Assembly: GCA_018332375.1 (NCBI GenBank)
Contig: BOPV01000001.1
Location: forward strand, 3,100,001-3,164,000
Direction of reading: 5' to 3'
Length of the DNA: 64,000 bases
Source: Roseiterribacter gracilis
GTDB taxonomy: Bacteria; Pseudomonadota; Alphaproteobacteria; BOG-932; Roseiterribacteraceae
Position numbers and translations under genes: made by a program. A model generated the notes under the pieces. That model saw only the letters and a program-made list of their open reading frames with translations. It had not been told where the DNA came from and did no database searches. This document shows, in pieces, positions 43,733 through 53,022 of this stretch (the first letter of the stretch is position 1; every line of letters begins with the position of its first letter).

Positions 43733-43741
43733 GGCGCCTTA
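43730..43741. terminator. Palindrome joining two convergent stop codons
   Basis: TAAGGCGCCTTA is a perfect 12-base palindrome whose ends are the TAA of the second CheC gene and the TAA of the cupredoxin gene on the other strand. It has no T tract, so termination by itself is doubtful. Confidence 0.3.
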
Positions 43742-44164
43742 CGGCACAACAACGATCGAGCCGCTCATCCCCAGCATCGAATGCAGCATCTCGGTGCATT
43801 CGAGCCCGTACGTATCTGGGCGCGTCGGGGCCAGGTCGATGCGGGTGCGTTCGCCTGCTTTCAACGTAATGCCGTCGACGCCGGGTCGTGCCTGACCGGG
43901 TTTGATCACGGCTTCGGCGAAGAAGCGTGGCGCCACGAATTTATGTTCGGTGCCGCCCGTGTTGATCAGCACCAGCGCAACCGGCGCACCCGCGTTGAAG
44001 CGCAGCGTTTCCGGATGGAAATGGAAGTCGCCAAGATGGACTTCGACGGTCGTCGCCTTGGCCCAGTCGACCGCGCCGATTGCAGCGGGTCCAGCCATGT
44101 TGGCAGGAATGTTGCTCGCACAGCCGGTGACGGCGAGAAGCAAGGCGGTGCTGAGGATGCGCAT
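43739..44164 (-). CDS. Cupredoxin-like copper lipoprotein
   Basis: A 141-residue exported protein. A lipoprotein signal with lipobox VTGC (Cys15) anchors it to a membrane. The C-terminal half is a plastocyanin/azurin-like barrel: His in GGTEHKF and the copper-ligand loop LECTEMLHSMLGM (Cys-x4-His-x4-Met) are intact, so it should bind type 1 copper and carry electrons. It starts 30 bases downstream of the sorbosone-dehydrogenase-like gene on the same strand and may accept electrons from that enzyme (inference). Confidence 0.83.
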   Translation of the reverse strand: MRILSTALLLAVTGCASNIPANMAGPAAIGAVDWAKATTVEVHLGDFHFHPETLRFNAGAPVALVLINTGGTEHKFVAPRFFAEAVIKPGQARPGVDGITLKAGERTRIDLAPTRPDTYGLECTEMLHSMLGMSGSIVVVP

Positions 44165-44194
44165 ATACTGCCATTCGTCGGTGAGACGCAGGAG

Positions 44195-45517
44195 TTACGG
44201 CAACTGCGCTGCTTTGGATGCGCCTGTCACGCGCCAGATTTTGTTACCGACATCGTCCGCCACCAGCAATCCGCCGCTGCGATCGATCGCAACACCGACA
44301 GGGCGGCCCTGCGCCTTGTCGTCCTTGGATAAAAATCCGGTCAGCACGTCGATCGGTGCGCCATTCGGCTGCCCGTTGGCAAACGGCACGAACACGACTT
44401 TGTAGCCGCTGTGTGGCTTGCGATTCCACGAACCGTGCTGGCCGACGAACGCACCATCGGTGAACGGCGCCGGAAGTCGCGCGCCTTTTGCGAAGGTCAG
44501 GCCCAGCGATGCAGTGTGCGCGCCCAGCGCGTAGTCCGGCACGATCGCTTGTGCGACCAACGCCGGATTTTGCGGCGAGACGCGCGTGTCGACATGCTGG
44601 CCGTAATAGCTGAACGGCCAGCCGTAAAACCCGCCGTCTTTCACCGACGTCATGTAATCGGGCACGAGATCGCTGCCCAATTCGTCGCGCTCGTTGACCG
44701 CCGCCCACAGCGCGCCGCTCGCCGGTTCCCAGCACAGACCGTTGGGATTGCGCAGCCCCGACGCGAAGATGCGTTTGCTGCCGGTTTTGACGTCGATCTC
44801 CCAGATCGCAGCGCGCCCTTCTTCAGCGGGCAATCCGTTCTCGCCGACATTCGAATTTGAACCGACGCTGGCATAGAGATGCGTGCCGTCGGGCGATGCG
44901 GTCAGGTCCTTGGTCCAATGGTGATTGATCGTACCGGCCGGCAGATCGGTCACCTTGGTGCCCGCCACCGTGATGCGGAGTTGCCCGTCCTGGTACGGGA
45001 AGCGCACCACCGCGTCGCTGTTGGCGACGTAGAAATCCTGGCCGATCAGCGCCATGCCGAACGGCGAATTCAGATTCTCTAGAAACACGCTTTTGACGTC
45101 GGCGACGCCGTCGCCATCCGTGTCGCGCAGCAAGGTGATGCGATTGGCGCTGGGCGTTGCAGCGCCGGCGCGGCGCTGCACTTTCTTCATCACCCAGCCT
45201 TTGATGCCTTTGGCGTCATCCGGTTTGGGCGGCGCGTTGGTTTCCGCGACCAAGACGTCACCGTTCGGCAGTACGAAGACGGTGCGCGGATGATCGAGAC
45301 CGCCGGCAAATTCGCGCACCGCAAGTCCGCTTGCGGCGACCGGCGTTGCGCCCGCGGGCCAGCCTTGGGCCTCGGCGATATTGACCGTCGGCAGCAACGT
45401 CTTGTTGGGCGCCGGCAGAACCGGGTTCTTGCCGTAGCTGCTTTCGATCGGTTGGGTCGCCTGCTCGCCGCACCCGGCAAGCAACAGGGTCAGCAACAAA
45501 ACGTATTTGGTCCGCAT
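44195..45517 (-). CDS. Sorbosone dehydrogenase-like PQQ-type beta-propeller lipoprotein
   Basis: A 440-residue protein from the ATG at 45517, which begins with a lipoprotein signal [16 protein letters not shown]. The rest is the soluble glucose/sorbosone dehydrogenase six-bladed propeller: [54 protein letters not shown] and [16 protein letters not shown] are family landmarks. Members use PQQ to oxidise sugars, although many homologues lack shown activity. The start faces the DUF72 gene 56 bases away; the cupredoxin gene follows. Confidence 0.85.
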   Translation of the reverse strand: MRTKYVLLLTLLLAGCGEQATQPIESSYGKNPVLPAPNKTLLPTVNIAEAQGWPAGATPVAASGLAVREFAGGLDHPRTVFVLPNGDVLVAETNAPPKPDDAKGIKGWVMKKVQRRAGAATPSANRITLLRDTDGDGVADVKSVFLENLNSPFGMALIGQDFYVANSDAVVRFPYQDGQLRITVAGTKVTDLPAGTINHHWTKDLTASPDGTHLYASVGSNSNVGENGLPAEEGRAAIWEIDVKTGSKRIFASGLRNPNGLCWEPASGALWAAVNERDELGSDLVPDYMTSVKDGGFYGWPFSYYGQHVDTRVSPQNPALVAQAIVPDYALGAHTASLGLTFAKGARLPAPFTDGAFVGQHGSWNRKPHSGYKVVFVPFANGQPNGAPIDVLTGFLSKDDKAQGRPVGVAIDRSGGLLVADDVGNKIWRVTGASKAAQLP

Positions 45518-45573
45518 GGTCGACCAACGAACCCGCTGCGAACCGGTTCCGTGCGCGCGCGTTCCTGGGCCCG

Positions 45574-46290
45574 ATGTCAGCTTTGTATATCGGCACCGCC
45601 GGTTGGACGGTCCCGCGCGTCGCGGCGGCGCAATTCCCAATCGATGGTTCGCAACTGGCGCGCTATGCGTCGGTGTTTTCCGCCGTCGAGATCAACTCGT
45701 CCTTCTATCGTCCGCATCGTCCTGCGACCTACGCGCGGTGGGCGGACAGCGTGCCCGCGTCTTTTCGGTTTGCGGTCAAGCTGCCGAAGGAAATTTCGCA
45801 CCAACGGCGTCTGGTTGATGCGGCGGAACCGCTCGACCGGTTTTTGGCCGAAGCGACCTGCCTCGGTGGCCGGCTCGGTCCATTGTTGTTGCAACTGCCA
45901 CCGAGTCAGCGATTCGATCCCGTAATTGCGGCGCGGTTCTTCGACTTGTTGCGGTCGCGATTTACCGGCGATGTCGTGTGCGAACCGCGTCACGCAAGCT
46001 GGTTTGCCGATGCGCCTGACGCGCTGCTCGTTGCGCACCGGATCGCGCGCGTTGCGGCCGATCCGGCAAAGGTGCCAGCTGGATCCGAACCGGGCGGTTG
46101 GGGTGGGCTGAACTATCTACGCTTGCACGGCTCGCCGGAGATCTATCGCTCGTCCTATGACGATGCGGCGCTCGAAGCGATGGCCGCGCGATTGCGCGCA
46201 GCCACAGTTCCGGCCTGGTGCATCTTCGACAATACGATGTTGGGTGCGGCAGCGCTGAACGCCGCCGCGCTGGCTAGACGCGCTTGCTGA
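45574..46290 (+). CDS. DUF72 family protein
   Basis: A 238-residue protein of the DUF72 (YecE-like) TIM-barrel family, which has no established function. Landmarks are IGTAGWTVP at the N-terminus, the [10 protein letters not shown] segment, [13 protein letters not shown] and [17 protein letters not shown]. It is divergent from the sorbosone-dehydrogenase-like gene with 56 bases for both promoters, and its end overlaps the converging receiver gene by 17 bases. Confidence 0.88.
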   Translation: MSALYIGTAGWTVPRVAAAQFPIDGSQLARYASVFSAVEINSSFYRPHRPATYARWADSVPASFRFAVKLPKEISHQRRLVDAAEPLDRFLAEATCLGGRLGPLLLQLPPSQRFDPVIAARFFDLLRSRFTGDVVCEPRHASWFADAPDALLVAHRIARVAADPAKVPAGSEPGGWGGLNYLRLHGSPEIYRSSYDDAALEAMAARLRAATVPAWCIFDNTMLGAAALNAAALARRAC

Positions 46291-46636
46291 GGCCCATCGA
46301 GTTCAGCGCCGTACGCAACGCGTCGAGATAGATCGGCTTTTCCAGCAGCGCCGCGTTCAGATGCTCGACCTGCGCCTTCAAATCGGGCGAGGCGTTGCCG
46401 GTGATGAAGATTGTGCGGATCCCGAACGTCGTTTGCAGGCCGCGCGCCAAGGTCAGCCCGTCGACGCCGCTGCCGAGATTGACGTCGATCAGCGCCAGGT
46501 CGATCGAACGCGAACGGACGACCGCGAATGCTTCGTCGGCGGTATGGCGCGCAGCGCAGCGGCAGCCGAGCTCTTCGAGCATCTCGAATAGCGTCAGCGC
46601 GACTTCGGGTTCGTCCTCGACCAGCAGAATATTCAC
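46274..46636 (-). CDS. Single-domain response regulator
   Basis: A 120-residue receiver: acidic pair ILLVEDEPEVA, phospho-acceptor Asp in LALIDVNLGSGVDG, Thr in FITGNA and Lys in LLEKPIY. The start is a GTG at 46636, because the nearest ATG is out of frame and the upstream frame carries no family sequence. No output domain and no adjacent kinase gene, so its partner is elsewhere; the GVDGLTLARGLQ form resembles receivers fed by HWE/HisKA_2 kinases, one of which is at 55664-56869. Confidence 0.82.
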   Translation of the reverse strand: MNILLVEDEPEVALTLFEMLEELGCRCAARHTADEAFAVVRSRSIDLALIDVNLGSGVDGLTLARGLQTTFGIRTIFITGNASPDLKAQVEHLNAALLEKPIYLDALRTALNSMGLSKRV

Positions 46637-46822
46637 TGCGTCACATGTCTCGGCAAAATCATCGGCGCCACGTAACCGCGACGGTTGGAATCGGTCAATG
46701 GCGCGTTCTTGCCGATCGTTCGCGCACAGCGACTGTACGGCGATAGAATCTAGCGGCATCTCCGGTCCGGCCCGACTTTGTCCGCCGGACGCTTCCCAGG
46801 ACATTCGCGTAGGACGAGTTGA

Positions 46823-47824
46823 ATGAGCCACCACCAGCACGATGAATTCTGCCGTGACCGGCGCGGCCTGCTTAGCTGCGGCGCCTATTTGCTTGCTGCT
46901 TTTGGAACGGCTTCGGCCGCGACGCGGCGGGCCTTTGCCGCGCCGGGCGACGCCGATCCCGCCGCCGTCGCGTCGTTCGCCCGGCTCGAACGCGTCGCCG
47001 ACGGCGTCTGGGCGGTGATTTCCACACCGTATAGTCCGACTGGTGAACGCGAGCGGACGACCTTGTCCAATGGCGGCATTGTCGCCGGGCGCGACGCGGT
47101 GCTGGTCATCGAAGGGTTCAACACGCCCGAAGGTGCAGCGTGGCTGTCGGACCAGGCGCTGCGTCTGACCGGCCGGCGCCCGACGCATGTCGCGGTCACG
47201 CACTATCATTTCGATCATGTCGGCGGCTTGTCCGGCTACGCGCAGGGCGCAGCCTCGCCCGAGATCGTCACCACCGAACGCACGCGCAGCCTGATGCTGG
47301 AACGGTATCTGTCGCTCGACGACGGACGGCCGCTGCGCAAAGCAAAACAACGCATCGCCTTGCCCACCTTGGTGCTGCCGCCCGACCGTGATGGCGCCGA
47401 GCTGGATCTGGGCGGGCGCAAAGCGCGGCTGCGTCCGGTGTCGGGCCATACCGACAGCGACCTGATCATCGAGATCGACGATCCGCACGTCGTCTTCGCA
47501 GGCGACCTGGTCTGGAACGGGTTGTTCCCGAACTATGTCGACGCCGAACCGGTGTCGTTGCGCAAATCGGTGCAGGTCGCGTTGGGTGATTCACGCGCCG
47601 CGGTCGTGCCGGGCCACGGCAATATGCTGTCGCTGTCGCAGCGTCGCGACTATGTCGCCGTGCTCGACCTGGTCGAGCGCGCTGCGCGTGACGCACACCG
47701 CGCCGGCAAAACCGTGCAGGAAGCAGCTGCGTCGTTTGCGGTGCCCGACAGCCTCGGCACGTGGCGGATGTTCAGCCCGAACTATTACGAAGTCGCGATC
47801 GGGGCTTGGTATCGGGTTTTGTAA
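46823..47824 (+). CDS. Metallo-beta-lactamase-fold hydrolase, probably exported
   Basis: A 333-residue enzyme of the metallo-beta-lactamase superfamily with the zinc motif THYHFDHVGG (HxHxDH), a second His in PVSGHTDSD, the metal-bridging Asp in VFAGDLVWNG and His in VVPGHGN. The N-terminus contains RRGLLSCGAYLLAAFGTASA, resembling an export signal with twin arginines. The substrate is not assignable; the fold includes lactonases, sulfatases and hydroxyacylglutathione hydrolases. Its end overlaps the converging LysR gene by about 50 bases. Confidence 0.82.
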   Translation: MSHHQHDEFCRDRRGLLSCGAYLLAAFGTASAATRRAFAAPGDADPAAVASFARLERVADGVWAVISTPYSPTGERERTTLSNGGIVAGRDAVLVIEGFNTPEGAAWLSDQALRLTGRRPTHVAVTHYHFDHVGGLSGYAQGAASPEIVTTERTRSLMLERYLSLDDGRPLRKAKQRIALPTLVLPPDRDGAELDLGGRKARLRPVSGHTDSDLIIEIDDPHVVFAGDLVWNGLFPNYVDAEPVSLRKSVQVALGDSRAAVVPGHGNMLSLSQRRDYVAVLDLVERAARDAHRAGKTVQEAAASFAVPDSLGTWRMFSPNYYEVAIGAWYRVL

Positions 47825-48700
47825 ACAGCTTGGCGTCGCGTTTGAACAAGTCCGCCAACGCGTCGGCGGTGACGCGGATGCGCGGTACGTCACTGCCGTC
47901 GGGGCGCAGCAGCAACCACAGTTCGCGCTCGGGCGGCAGCACGCCGAGATCGATCAGGCGTAACGACGAATCCGATGCGGCCATGAAATGCGGCAGCAGC
48001 GCAATGCCGAACCCGGCGCGTGCAGCTGCGGTCTGCGACACCTGGCTGTTGCTGCGAAACACGAAACGCGCACCGTCGAATGTCTGATCGAGCCAGGTCG
48101 CTTCGGGCACCAATTCGCTGGTTTCGTCATAGCCGATCATGCGCGGCGTCTTCAGCGCTTCGGCGCGTTTGAGATAGGCGGGTGCTGCGTAAAAGCCGAA
48201 CGACAGGCGCGCGACGCGACGGCCTTTGAGCGCGCTGTCTTTGGGATTGCCGAGGCGCAACGCGATGTCGGCTTCGTGGCGCGCCAGGCTGACATTGCGG
48301 TTTTCGACCAGCAGTGACAGATCGATTTCGGGATGCGCGGCATAGAACGGTGCCAGGCGCGGCACCAGAAACAGATCCGCCAACGGACGCGATGTGGTGA
48401 CGCGCACCAGGCCGCGCGGTTCGGATTTGGCATCGACGGCTGGACGATCGCCAAGGCCGCGTCCTGCATCGTGCTGACTTCGGCGGCGATCGCGCGGCCG
48501 CGCGCGGTCAGCGTGTAACCGTCGGGGCGGCGCTCGAACAAGTCCTGTCCCAACGCGTCTTCCAACGCAGCGAGACGGCGCGAAACGGTTGCATGGGTAA
48601 CGCGCAAGCGGCGGGCTGCTGCCGACAAGGTGCCGGCTTCCGCCAGCGCCGCGAAGCTGCGCAAATCTTCCCAGTCGACGTCGCGTACATGTTTGACCAT
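47772..48700 (-). pseudogene. LysR family regulator interrupted by a frameshift
   Basis: The ATG at 48700 opens a LysR N-terminus (WEDLRSFAALAEAGTLSAAA, then HATVSRRLAALEDALGQDLF), which runs in frame to about 48444. The effector-binding domain (GLVRVTTSRPLADLFLVPRL onward, ending at 47772) is in the frame one base back. The homologous sequence joins smoothly if one base is added near 48440-48444 (DAALAIV to AVDAKSEPRG), so a single-base deletion or a sequence error has split it. As written, no full LysR protein is made. A 13-base inverted repeat spans the start codon. Confidence 0.75.
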
Positions 48701-48710
48701 GTACGCGACG
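48679..48710. repeat. Inverted repeat over the LysR start codon
   Basis: CGTCGCGTACATG (48679-48691) and CATGTACGCGACG (48698-48710) are perfect reverse complements around TTTGAC. The ATG of the LysR gene is in the second arm. It could be an operator for autoregulation or an RNA hairpin hiding the start codon. Confidence 0.55.
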
Positions 48711-48725
48711 TTAGCCGACGGCGAA

Positions 48726-49346
48726 TTAGGCTGCGATCCTGTTAATCTCGACTTTGGCCGCGTCGAGCGCCTGAGCGCGAACATCCGGGCCCATCGCGAC
48801 GCCTTCGGCGCGAACCACGTCAACGTCGGTGATGCCGAAGAAGCCGAGCACCGCCTTCAAGTACGATTCCTGGTGATCCAACGCTGCTTCGTACGCCGTG
48901 CCGGCATATTTGCCGCCGCGCGACGACGCGATGATCACCTTCTTGCCGCCAGCCAAACCGACCGGACCGTTCTCGCCGTATTTGAACGTACGGCCTGCCT
49001 GCGCGATGCGATCGATCCAGGCTTTGAGCTGGGTCGGCACCGAGAAATTGTACATCGGCGCGCCAATCACGATGACGTCGGCGTCGAGGAATTCCTGCAG
49101 CAGCTCTTCGGTGAAATCGAATTCCGCACGCTGCGATTCGCTGGCCTGCGCGCCCAGCTTCAACACCTGGATCAGCGCGCCGTCGAAATGGGACGGCGGA
49201 CGTGCGCCAAGGTCGCGCTGGGTGACGACCGTGCCGGGATGCGACGCGGCGAACGCCTGGGTGATGGTGCGGGTCAGCTCGCGCGAAACCGAAGCTTCGC
49301 CCAACGGGCTGGAATCGACCTGCAGAAGTTTGGTCTTGGTGGTCAT
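48726..49346 (-). CDS. FMN-dependent NADH-azoreductase (AzoR-like quinone reductase)
   Basis: A 206-residue flavodoxin-fold enzyme: LLQVDSSPLGEASVSR (FMN phosphate loop), APMYNFSVPTQLKAWIDRI (flavin and substrate site) and SRGGKYAG are typical of AzoR. These reduce quinones and azo compounds at the cost of NADH, protecting from thiol or quinone stress. The ATG at 49346 follows a GGAGAG site; the in-frame extension upstream has none. It is divergent from a LysR gene, the classical arrangement for a LysR-controlled reductase. Confidence 0.92.
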   Translation of the reverse strand: MTTKTKLLQVDSSPLGEASVSRELTRTITQAFAASHPGTVVTQRDLGARPPSHFDGALIQVLKLGAQASESQRAEFDFTEELLQEFLDADVIVIGAPMYNFSVPTQLKAWIDRIAQAGRTFKYGENGPVGLAGGKKVIIASSRGGKYAGTAYEAALDHQESYLKAVLGFFGITDVDVVRAEGVAMGPDVRAQALDAAKVEINRIAA

Positions 49347-49428
49347 TGGGGCTCTCCGAAGCAACTTGCTCACGGCCTGCGCCGCGGGCGGCCGGCGGGA
49401 TGCCGGTCTTTGTTCGCCCTCGTAGATA

Positions 49429-49437
49429 TTCCCGGAA
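49429..49437. promoter_or_regulatory. Candidate operator in the azoreductase/LysR divergent region
   Basis: TTCCCGGAA is a 9-base palindrome midway in the 160-base gap between the divergent azoreductase and LysR genes, where a LysR protein would be expected to bind. Short, so weak evidence by itself. Confidence 0.25.
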
Positions 49438-49506
49438 CGACGTTGCGATTAGACGGTGATTTCCGCACTCTGCGTCCTATCCATGGAACGCTGACGGCGG
49501 GCTCCG

Positions 49507-50433
49507 ATGCAGGACCTCAACGACCTCTATTACTTCGCCCAGGTGGTCGAACGGGGCGGCTTTGCTGCCGCGGGTCGCGCGCTGGGGGTGCCCAAATCCA
49601 AGCTCAGCCGCCGTATCGGCGAGCTGGAAGACCGGTTGGGCGTGCGGCTGCTGCAGCGTTCGACGCGCCGGTTTGCGGTCACCGAGGTCGGACAATCCTA
49701 TCTGCGCCACGTCCAGGCGATGATCGCCGAAGCTGCGGCGGCGCAGGAAGCGATCGACCGCACGCGGTCCGAGCCGCGCGGCCAGGTGCGGATCAGTTGT
49801 CCCAACGGATTGCTCGATCCGCTGGCGCCGATCGTGGCGCGGTTTCTTGTCGATTATCCCAGCGTGCAATTGACGGTCGAACGCACCGGCCGTCCGGTCG
49901 ACGTGATCGAAGAAGGATTCGATCTGGCGCTGCGCGTGCGCAACGAACCGCTCGAAGACGAAGGTCTGGTCATTCGCCGCATGGTGCGGTTCGACAAGCG
50001 CATGGTCGCGTCGCCCGCCCTGCTGGCGCGCGCCGGTACGCCGCTGACGCCGGACGATCTGCAGCATTTCGACGGGCTCGATATGAGCCGGCAGAACGGC
50101 GTGCATGCGTGGGAATTGCGTGGCCCGAACAATGAAGAACGCAACGTCGCGTTCCAGCCGCGCCTGATCACCGACGATTTCCAGACGCTGCATGAAGCGG
50201 CGCGCGCCGGCGTCGGCATCGTGCAGTTGCCGCAATTGCTGGTCGATCGCGACCTCGCTAGCGGAAGACTGATTTCGTTGTTGCCGGAATGGGGCACGCC
50301 GACCGGAATCCTGCACGCGGCGTTTCCAACCAGGCGCGGTCTGGTGCCGGCGGTGCGTGTGCTGCTCGACCGGCTGGCTGAAGGCTTTGCCAAATGTAGT
50401 GAAGTGGAACCCTTGATCCGTTCGGCGATTTGA
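49507..50433 (+). CDS. LysR family regulator, divergent from azoreductase
   Basis: A 308-residue regulator. The N-terminal helix-turn-helix is DLYYFAQVVERGGFAAAGRA with VPKSKLSRRIGELEDRLGVR; the effector domain begins at PRGQVRISCPNGLLDPLAPI and includes GVGIVQLPQLLV. This is the CrgA/DsdC-like subgroup common in proteobacteria and often found next to quinone or azo reductase genes. Divergent from the azoreductase gene, which it probably controls in response to an electrophile or quinone (inference). It ends 22 bases before the zinc-protease gene. Confidence 0.9.
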   Translation: MQDLNDLYYFAQVVERGGFAAAGRALGVPKSKLSRRIGELEDRLGVRLLQRSTRRFAVTEVGQSYLRHVQAMIAEAAAAQEAIDRTRSEPRGQVRISCPNGLLDPLAPIVARFLVDYPSVQLTVERTGRPVDVIEEGFDLALRVRNEPLEDEGLVIRRMVRFDKRMVASPALLARAGTPLTPDDLQHFDGLDMSRQNGVHAWELRGPNNEERNVAFQPRLITDDFQTLHEAARAGVGIVQLPQLLVDRDLASGRLISLLPEWGTPTGILHAAFPTRRGLVPAVRVLLDRLAEGFAKCSEVEPLIRSAI

Positions 50434-50455
50434 GGCGGGGCGGAGGAGAACTGCG

Positions 50456-51292
50456 ATGCAACTGGATGGCGGTCGCGAGAGCGACAATGTCGTCGACGCG
50501 CGGGGCGCGGGCGGCGGCGGTGGCAAGCTGATCGGCGGCGGCATCGGCACGATCGCGATTTTGCTGATCGGCTGGTTTCTCGGCGTCGATCCCAGCCTGT
50601 TGCTCGACGTGGCGCAGCAAGCATCCGCGCCGCAGCAACAGCAGAGCGCGCAAGTCCATCCGGCGGGCGAAGACCTGCGCTTCGAAAAACTGGTGCTGGC
50701 GCGCACCGAAGACGTCTGGAGTCAGGCCTTCCAGCAGATGGGCCGCACCTATCGCGCGCCGCGGCTGGAAGTGTTCCACAATCCGATTCCGTCGGGCTGC
50801 GGCATGGCGCAGTCGGTGGTCGGACCGTTCTACTGTCCGCGCGACCAGACGATCTATCTCGACAAAGACTTTCTCGATCAGCTGATGGCGCGCTTTGGCG
50901 TGCGTGGTGAATTCGCCAAAGCCTATGTGATCGCCCACGAAGTCGGGCATCACGTGCAACACCAGCTGGGTTTGCTCAACGACAACGCAGCACCGACGCA
51001 AGGCGCGCAAGGCACGTCGGTGCGCACCGAACTACAGGCCGATTGTCTGGCCGGCGTCTGGGCGACGCGCAGCGACAAGCAGCGCAAGCTGCTCGATCCC
51101 GGCGACATTGAATCCGGCATCGCGGCTGCGTCCGCGGTTGGCGACGACCGGCTGCAGCGCAGCGCCGGACGGCAAATCACGCCCGACGCCTTCACACACG
51201 GAACTGCCGCGCAGCGCGTGCACTGGTTCCGTCGTGGCGTCGAAACCGGCGATCCGCGCGCCTGCGACACGTTCCACGCGAACCCGCTTTAA
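50456..51292 (+). CDS. YpfJ-type neutral zinc metallopeptidase family protein
   Basis: A 278-residue membrane-anchored protein. A Gly-rich N-terminus is followed by one helix (about 27-45, GGGIGTIAILLIGWFLGVDP), then the conserved domain with FHNPIPSGCGMAQSVVGPFY, the zinc motif AHEVGHHVQHQLG and the ELQADCLAGVWA segment carrying the third ligand. The family is described as zinc-dependent but its substrate is unknown. It may be cotranscribed with the upstream LysR gene and ends just before a strong bidirectional terminator. Confidence 0.9.
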   Translation: MQLDGGRESDNVVDARGAGGGGGKLIGGGIGTIAILLIGWFLGVDPSLLLDVAQQASAPQQQQSAQVHPAGEDLRFEKLVLARTEDVWSQAFQQMGRTYRAPRLEVFHNPIPSGCGMAQSVVGPFYCPRDQTIYLDKDFLDQLMARFGVRGEFAKAYVIAHEVGHHVQHQLGLLNDNAAPTQGAQGTSVRTELQADCLAGVWATRSDKQRKLLDPGDIESGIAAASAVGDDRLQRSAGRQITPDAFTHGTAAQRVHWFRRGVETGDPRACDTFHANPL

Positions 51293-51294
51293 CA

Positions 51295-51330
51295 ACAAAA
51301 AAGGCGGCGCAACGAATTGCGCCGCCTTTT
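51295..51330. terminator. Bidirectional intrinsic terminator
   Basis: GGCGGCGCAA (51303-51312) and TTGCGCCGCC (51317-51326) form a 10-base stem with loop CGAA, flanked by an A tract (51297-51302) and TTTT. It separates the converging zinc-protease and triple-PAS receptor genes and should stop transcripts from both sides. Confidence 0.9.
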
Positions 51331-51345
51331 CTACGTCGTGTCGTT

Positions 51346-53022
51346 TTACGCCAGTGCAGCAGCCTCGGCTGCTGCACGCTGCATGCTGGTCGACATTTCA
51401 CGCGCGACCGCGCTCTGCTCTTCCACCGCGGCCGCGGTCGAGGTCACATATTCGCGCACCGACTCGATCGACTGACGGATCGTGCGCAGCGACGAGACGA
51501 CCTCATCCGACACGCCGCGCATCGAATCGATTTCGGTCGAAATACGCTGCGTCGCCTCCTTGGCCTGGTTGGCCAGGCTTTTCACTTCGTTGGCGACGAC
51601 GGCAAAACCGCGGCCTGCTTCGCCAGCACGTGCCGATTCGATGGTCGCGTTCAGCGCCAGCAGATTGATCTGGCTGGTGATGCCGTCGATCAGTCCGACG
51701 ATGCCACCCATCGCTTCGGCGGCGCTGGCCAGGCGTTGCGTCGCTGAATCGGCGTGCTGCACATGTCCCGACGCATCTTCCGCTGTATCGCGCGACTTCG
51801 ACATGCTGGTCGCGATTTCCTGCACCGACGCATTCATTTCTTCGGCGCCGGCCGCGACACTGTCCATCATCGAACGAACATGTTCGCTACGCTTGCGCGC
51901 AAGAACCTGGCGCGTGACGTCCAGCGCGAACTTCACGACTTTGAACGGCTTGCCGTTGAGATCCAGAATCGGGTTGTACGTCGCCTGAATCCAGACTTCG
52001 CGGCCGTCCTTGGCGATGCGCTTATATTCACCTTCCTGATATTCGCCGCGCGCCAGCTTCTGCCAGAACTCGCGATAGGTTGGGCTTTCCCGTTCGATCG
52101 AATCGACGAACATGCGGTGGTGCTTGCCCTGAATTTCGTGCGCTGCGAAGCCCAGCGTGACGAGGAAATTCTGGTTGGCTTCGCGGATCGTGCCGTCCAG
52201 GTCGAACTCGATCACCGCCTGGCTTTTGCTGATCGCTTCGATCTGGCCAGCGTGATCGGCGGCCTTCAACTTGGTCTGCGTCACTTCGGTGGCGAACTTC
52301 ACCACTTTGAATGGCTTGCCGTTAGGATCGAGAATCGGGTTGTACGATGCGTTGATCCAGACTTCGCGGCCACCTTTGGCGACTCGCTTGAACTCACCGC
52401 TCTGGAATTCGCCGCGCGCGAGACGCTGCCAGAATTCGCGATAGGTCGTGCTGTCGTGTTCGCTAGGTTCGACGAACATGCGGTGATGCTGCCCGACGAT
52501 TTCGTTGGACGCATATCCCATCGCCGACAAGAAGTTCTGGTTGGCGGCGATGATGGTGCCATCGAGATTGAACTCGATCACCGCCTGGCTTTTGCCGATC
52601 GCATCGATCTGTCCTGACAGGTTGGCTGCTTGCAGCTTGGCTTGGGTGATGTCGGTACCGAACTTGATGATGCGCGTGACCTTGCCGCTGCTATCCAGAA
52701 TCGGATTGTACGCAGCCTGCAGCCAGATCTCGCGATTGCCTTTGGCGTAGCGGCGGAATTCACCGCCTTGCAGCGCGCCTTGGCGCAGCCGGGCCCAGAA
52801 ATCCTGATAGGCCGGGCTTTGCGCTTCGGCCGGATCCACGAACATGCGGTGGTGCTTGCCCTGAATTTCGTTCAGCGCATATCCCATCGCGTCGCAGAAA
52901 TTCTTGTTGGCGCGAATGATCGTGCCGTCGAGTTCAAATTCGATGACGGCTTGGCTCCGATCGATCGCTGCAATCTGAGATTCCAAAGCATGCAGTGTGC
53001 TCGACTTCGCGAAACCGATCAC
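51346..53022 (-). CDS. Soluble chemoreceptor with three PAS repeats
   Basis: A 558-residue receptor without membrane helices. Three PAS domains follow each other with an exact 122-residue period: the SQAVIEF motif occurs at 23, 145 and 267, and each copy has KHHRMFV or QHHRMFV and an FWxRLxxGxxQxGEFKR-like stretch. The signalling domain (about 385-555) carries [19 protein letters not shown]. The PAS repeats could bind haem, flavin or a small ligand, as in Aer-like soluble sensors. The start overlaps the stop of a small gene as ATGA. It is not in the main chemosensory operon. Confidence 0.92.
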   Translation of the reverse strand: MIGFAKSSTLHALESQIAAIDRSQAVIEFELDGTIIRANKNFCDAMGYALNEIQGKHHRMFVDPAEAQSPAYQDFWARLRQGALQGGEFRRYAKGNREIWLQAAYNPILDSSGKVTRIIKFGTDITQAKLQAANLSGQIDAIGKSQAVIEFNLDGTIIAANQNFLSAMGYASNEIVGQHHRMFVEPSEHDSTTYREFWQRLARGEFQSGEFKRVAKGGREVWINASYNPILDPNGKPFKVVKFATEVTQTKLKAADHAGQIEAISKSQAVIEFDLDGTIREANQNFLVTLGFAAHEIQGKHHRMFVDSIERESPTYREFWQKLARGEYQEGEYKRIAKDGREVWIQATYNPILDLNGKPFKVVKFALDVTRQVLARKRSEHVRSMMDSVAAGAEEMNASVQEIATSMSKSRDTAEDASGHVQHADSATQRLASAAEAMGGIVGLIDGITSQINLLALNATIESARAGEAGRGFAVVANEVKSLANQAKEATQRISTEIDSMRGVSDEVVSSLRTIRQSIESVREYVTSTAAAVEEQSAVAREMSTSMQRAAAEAAALA

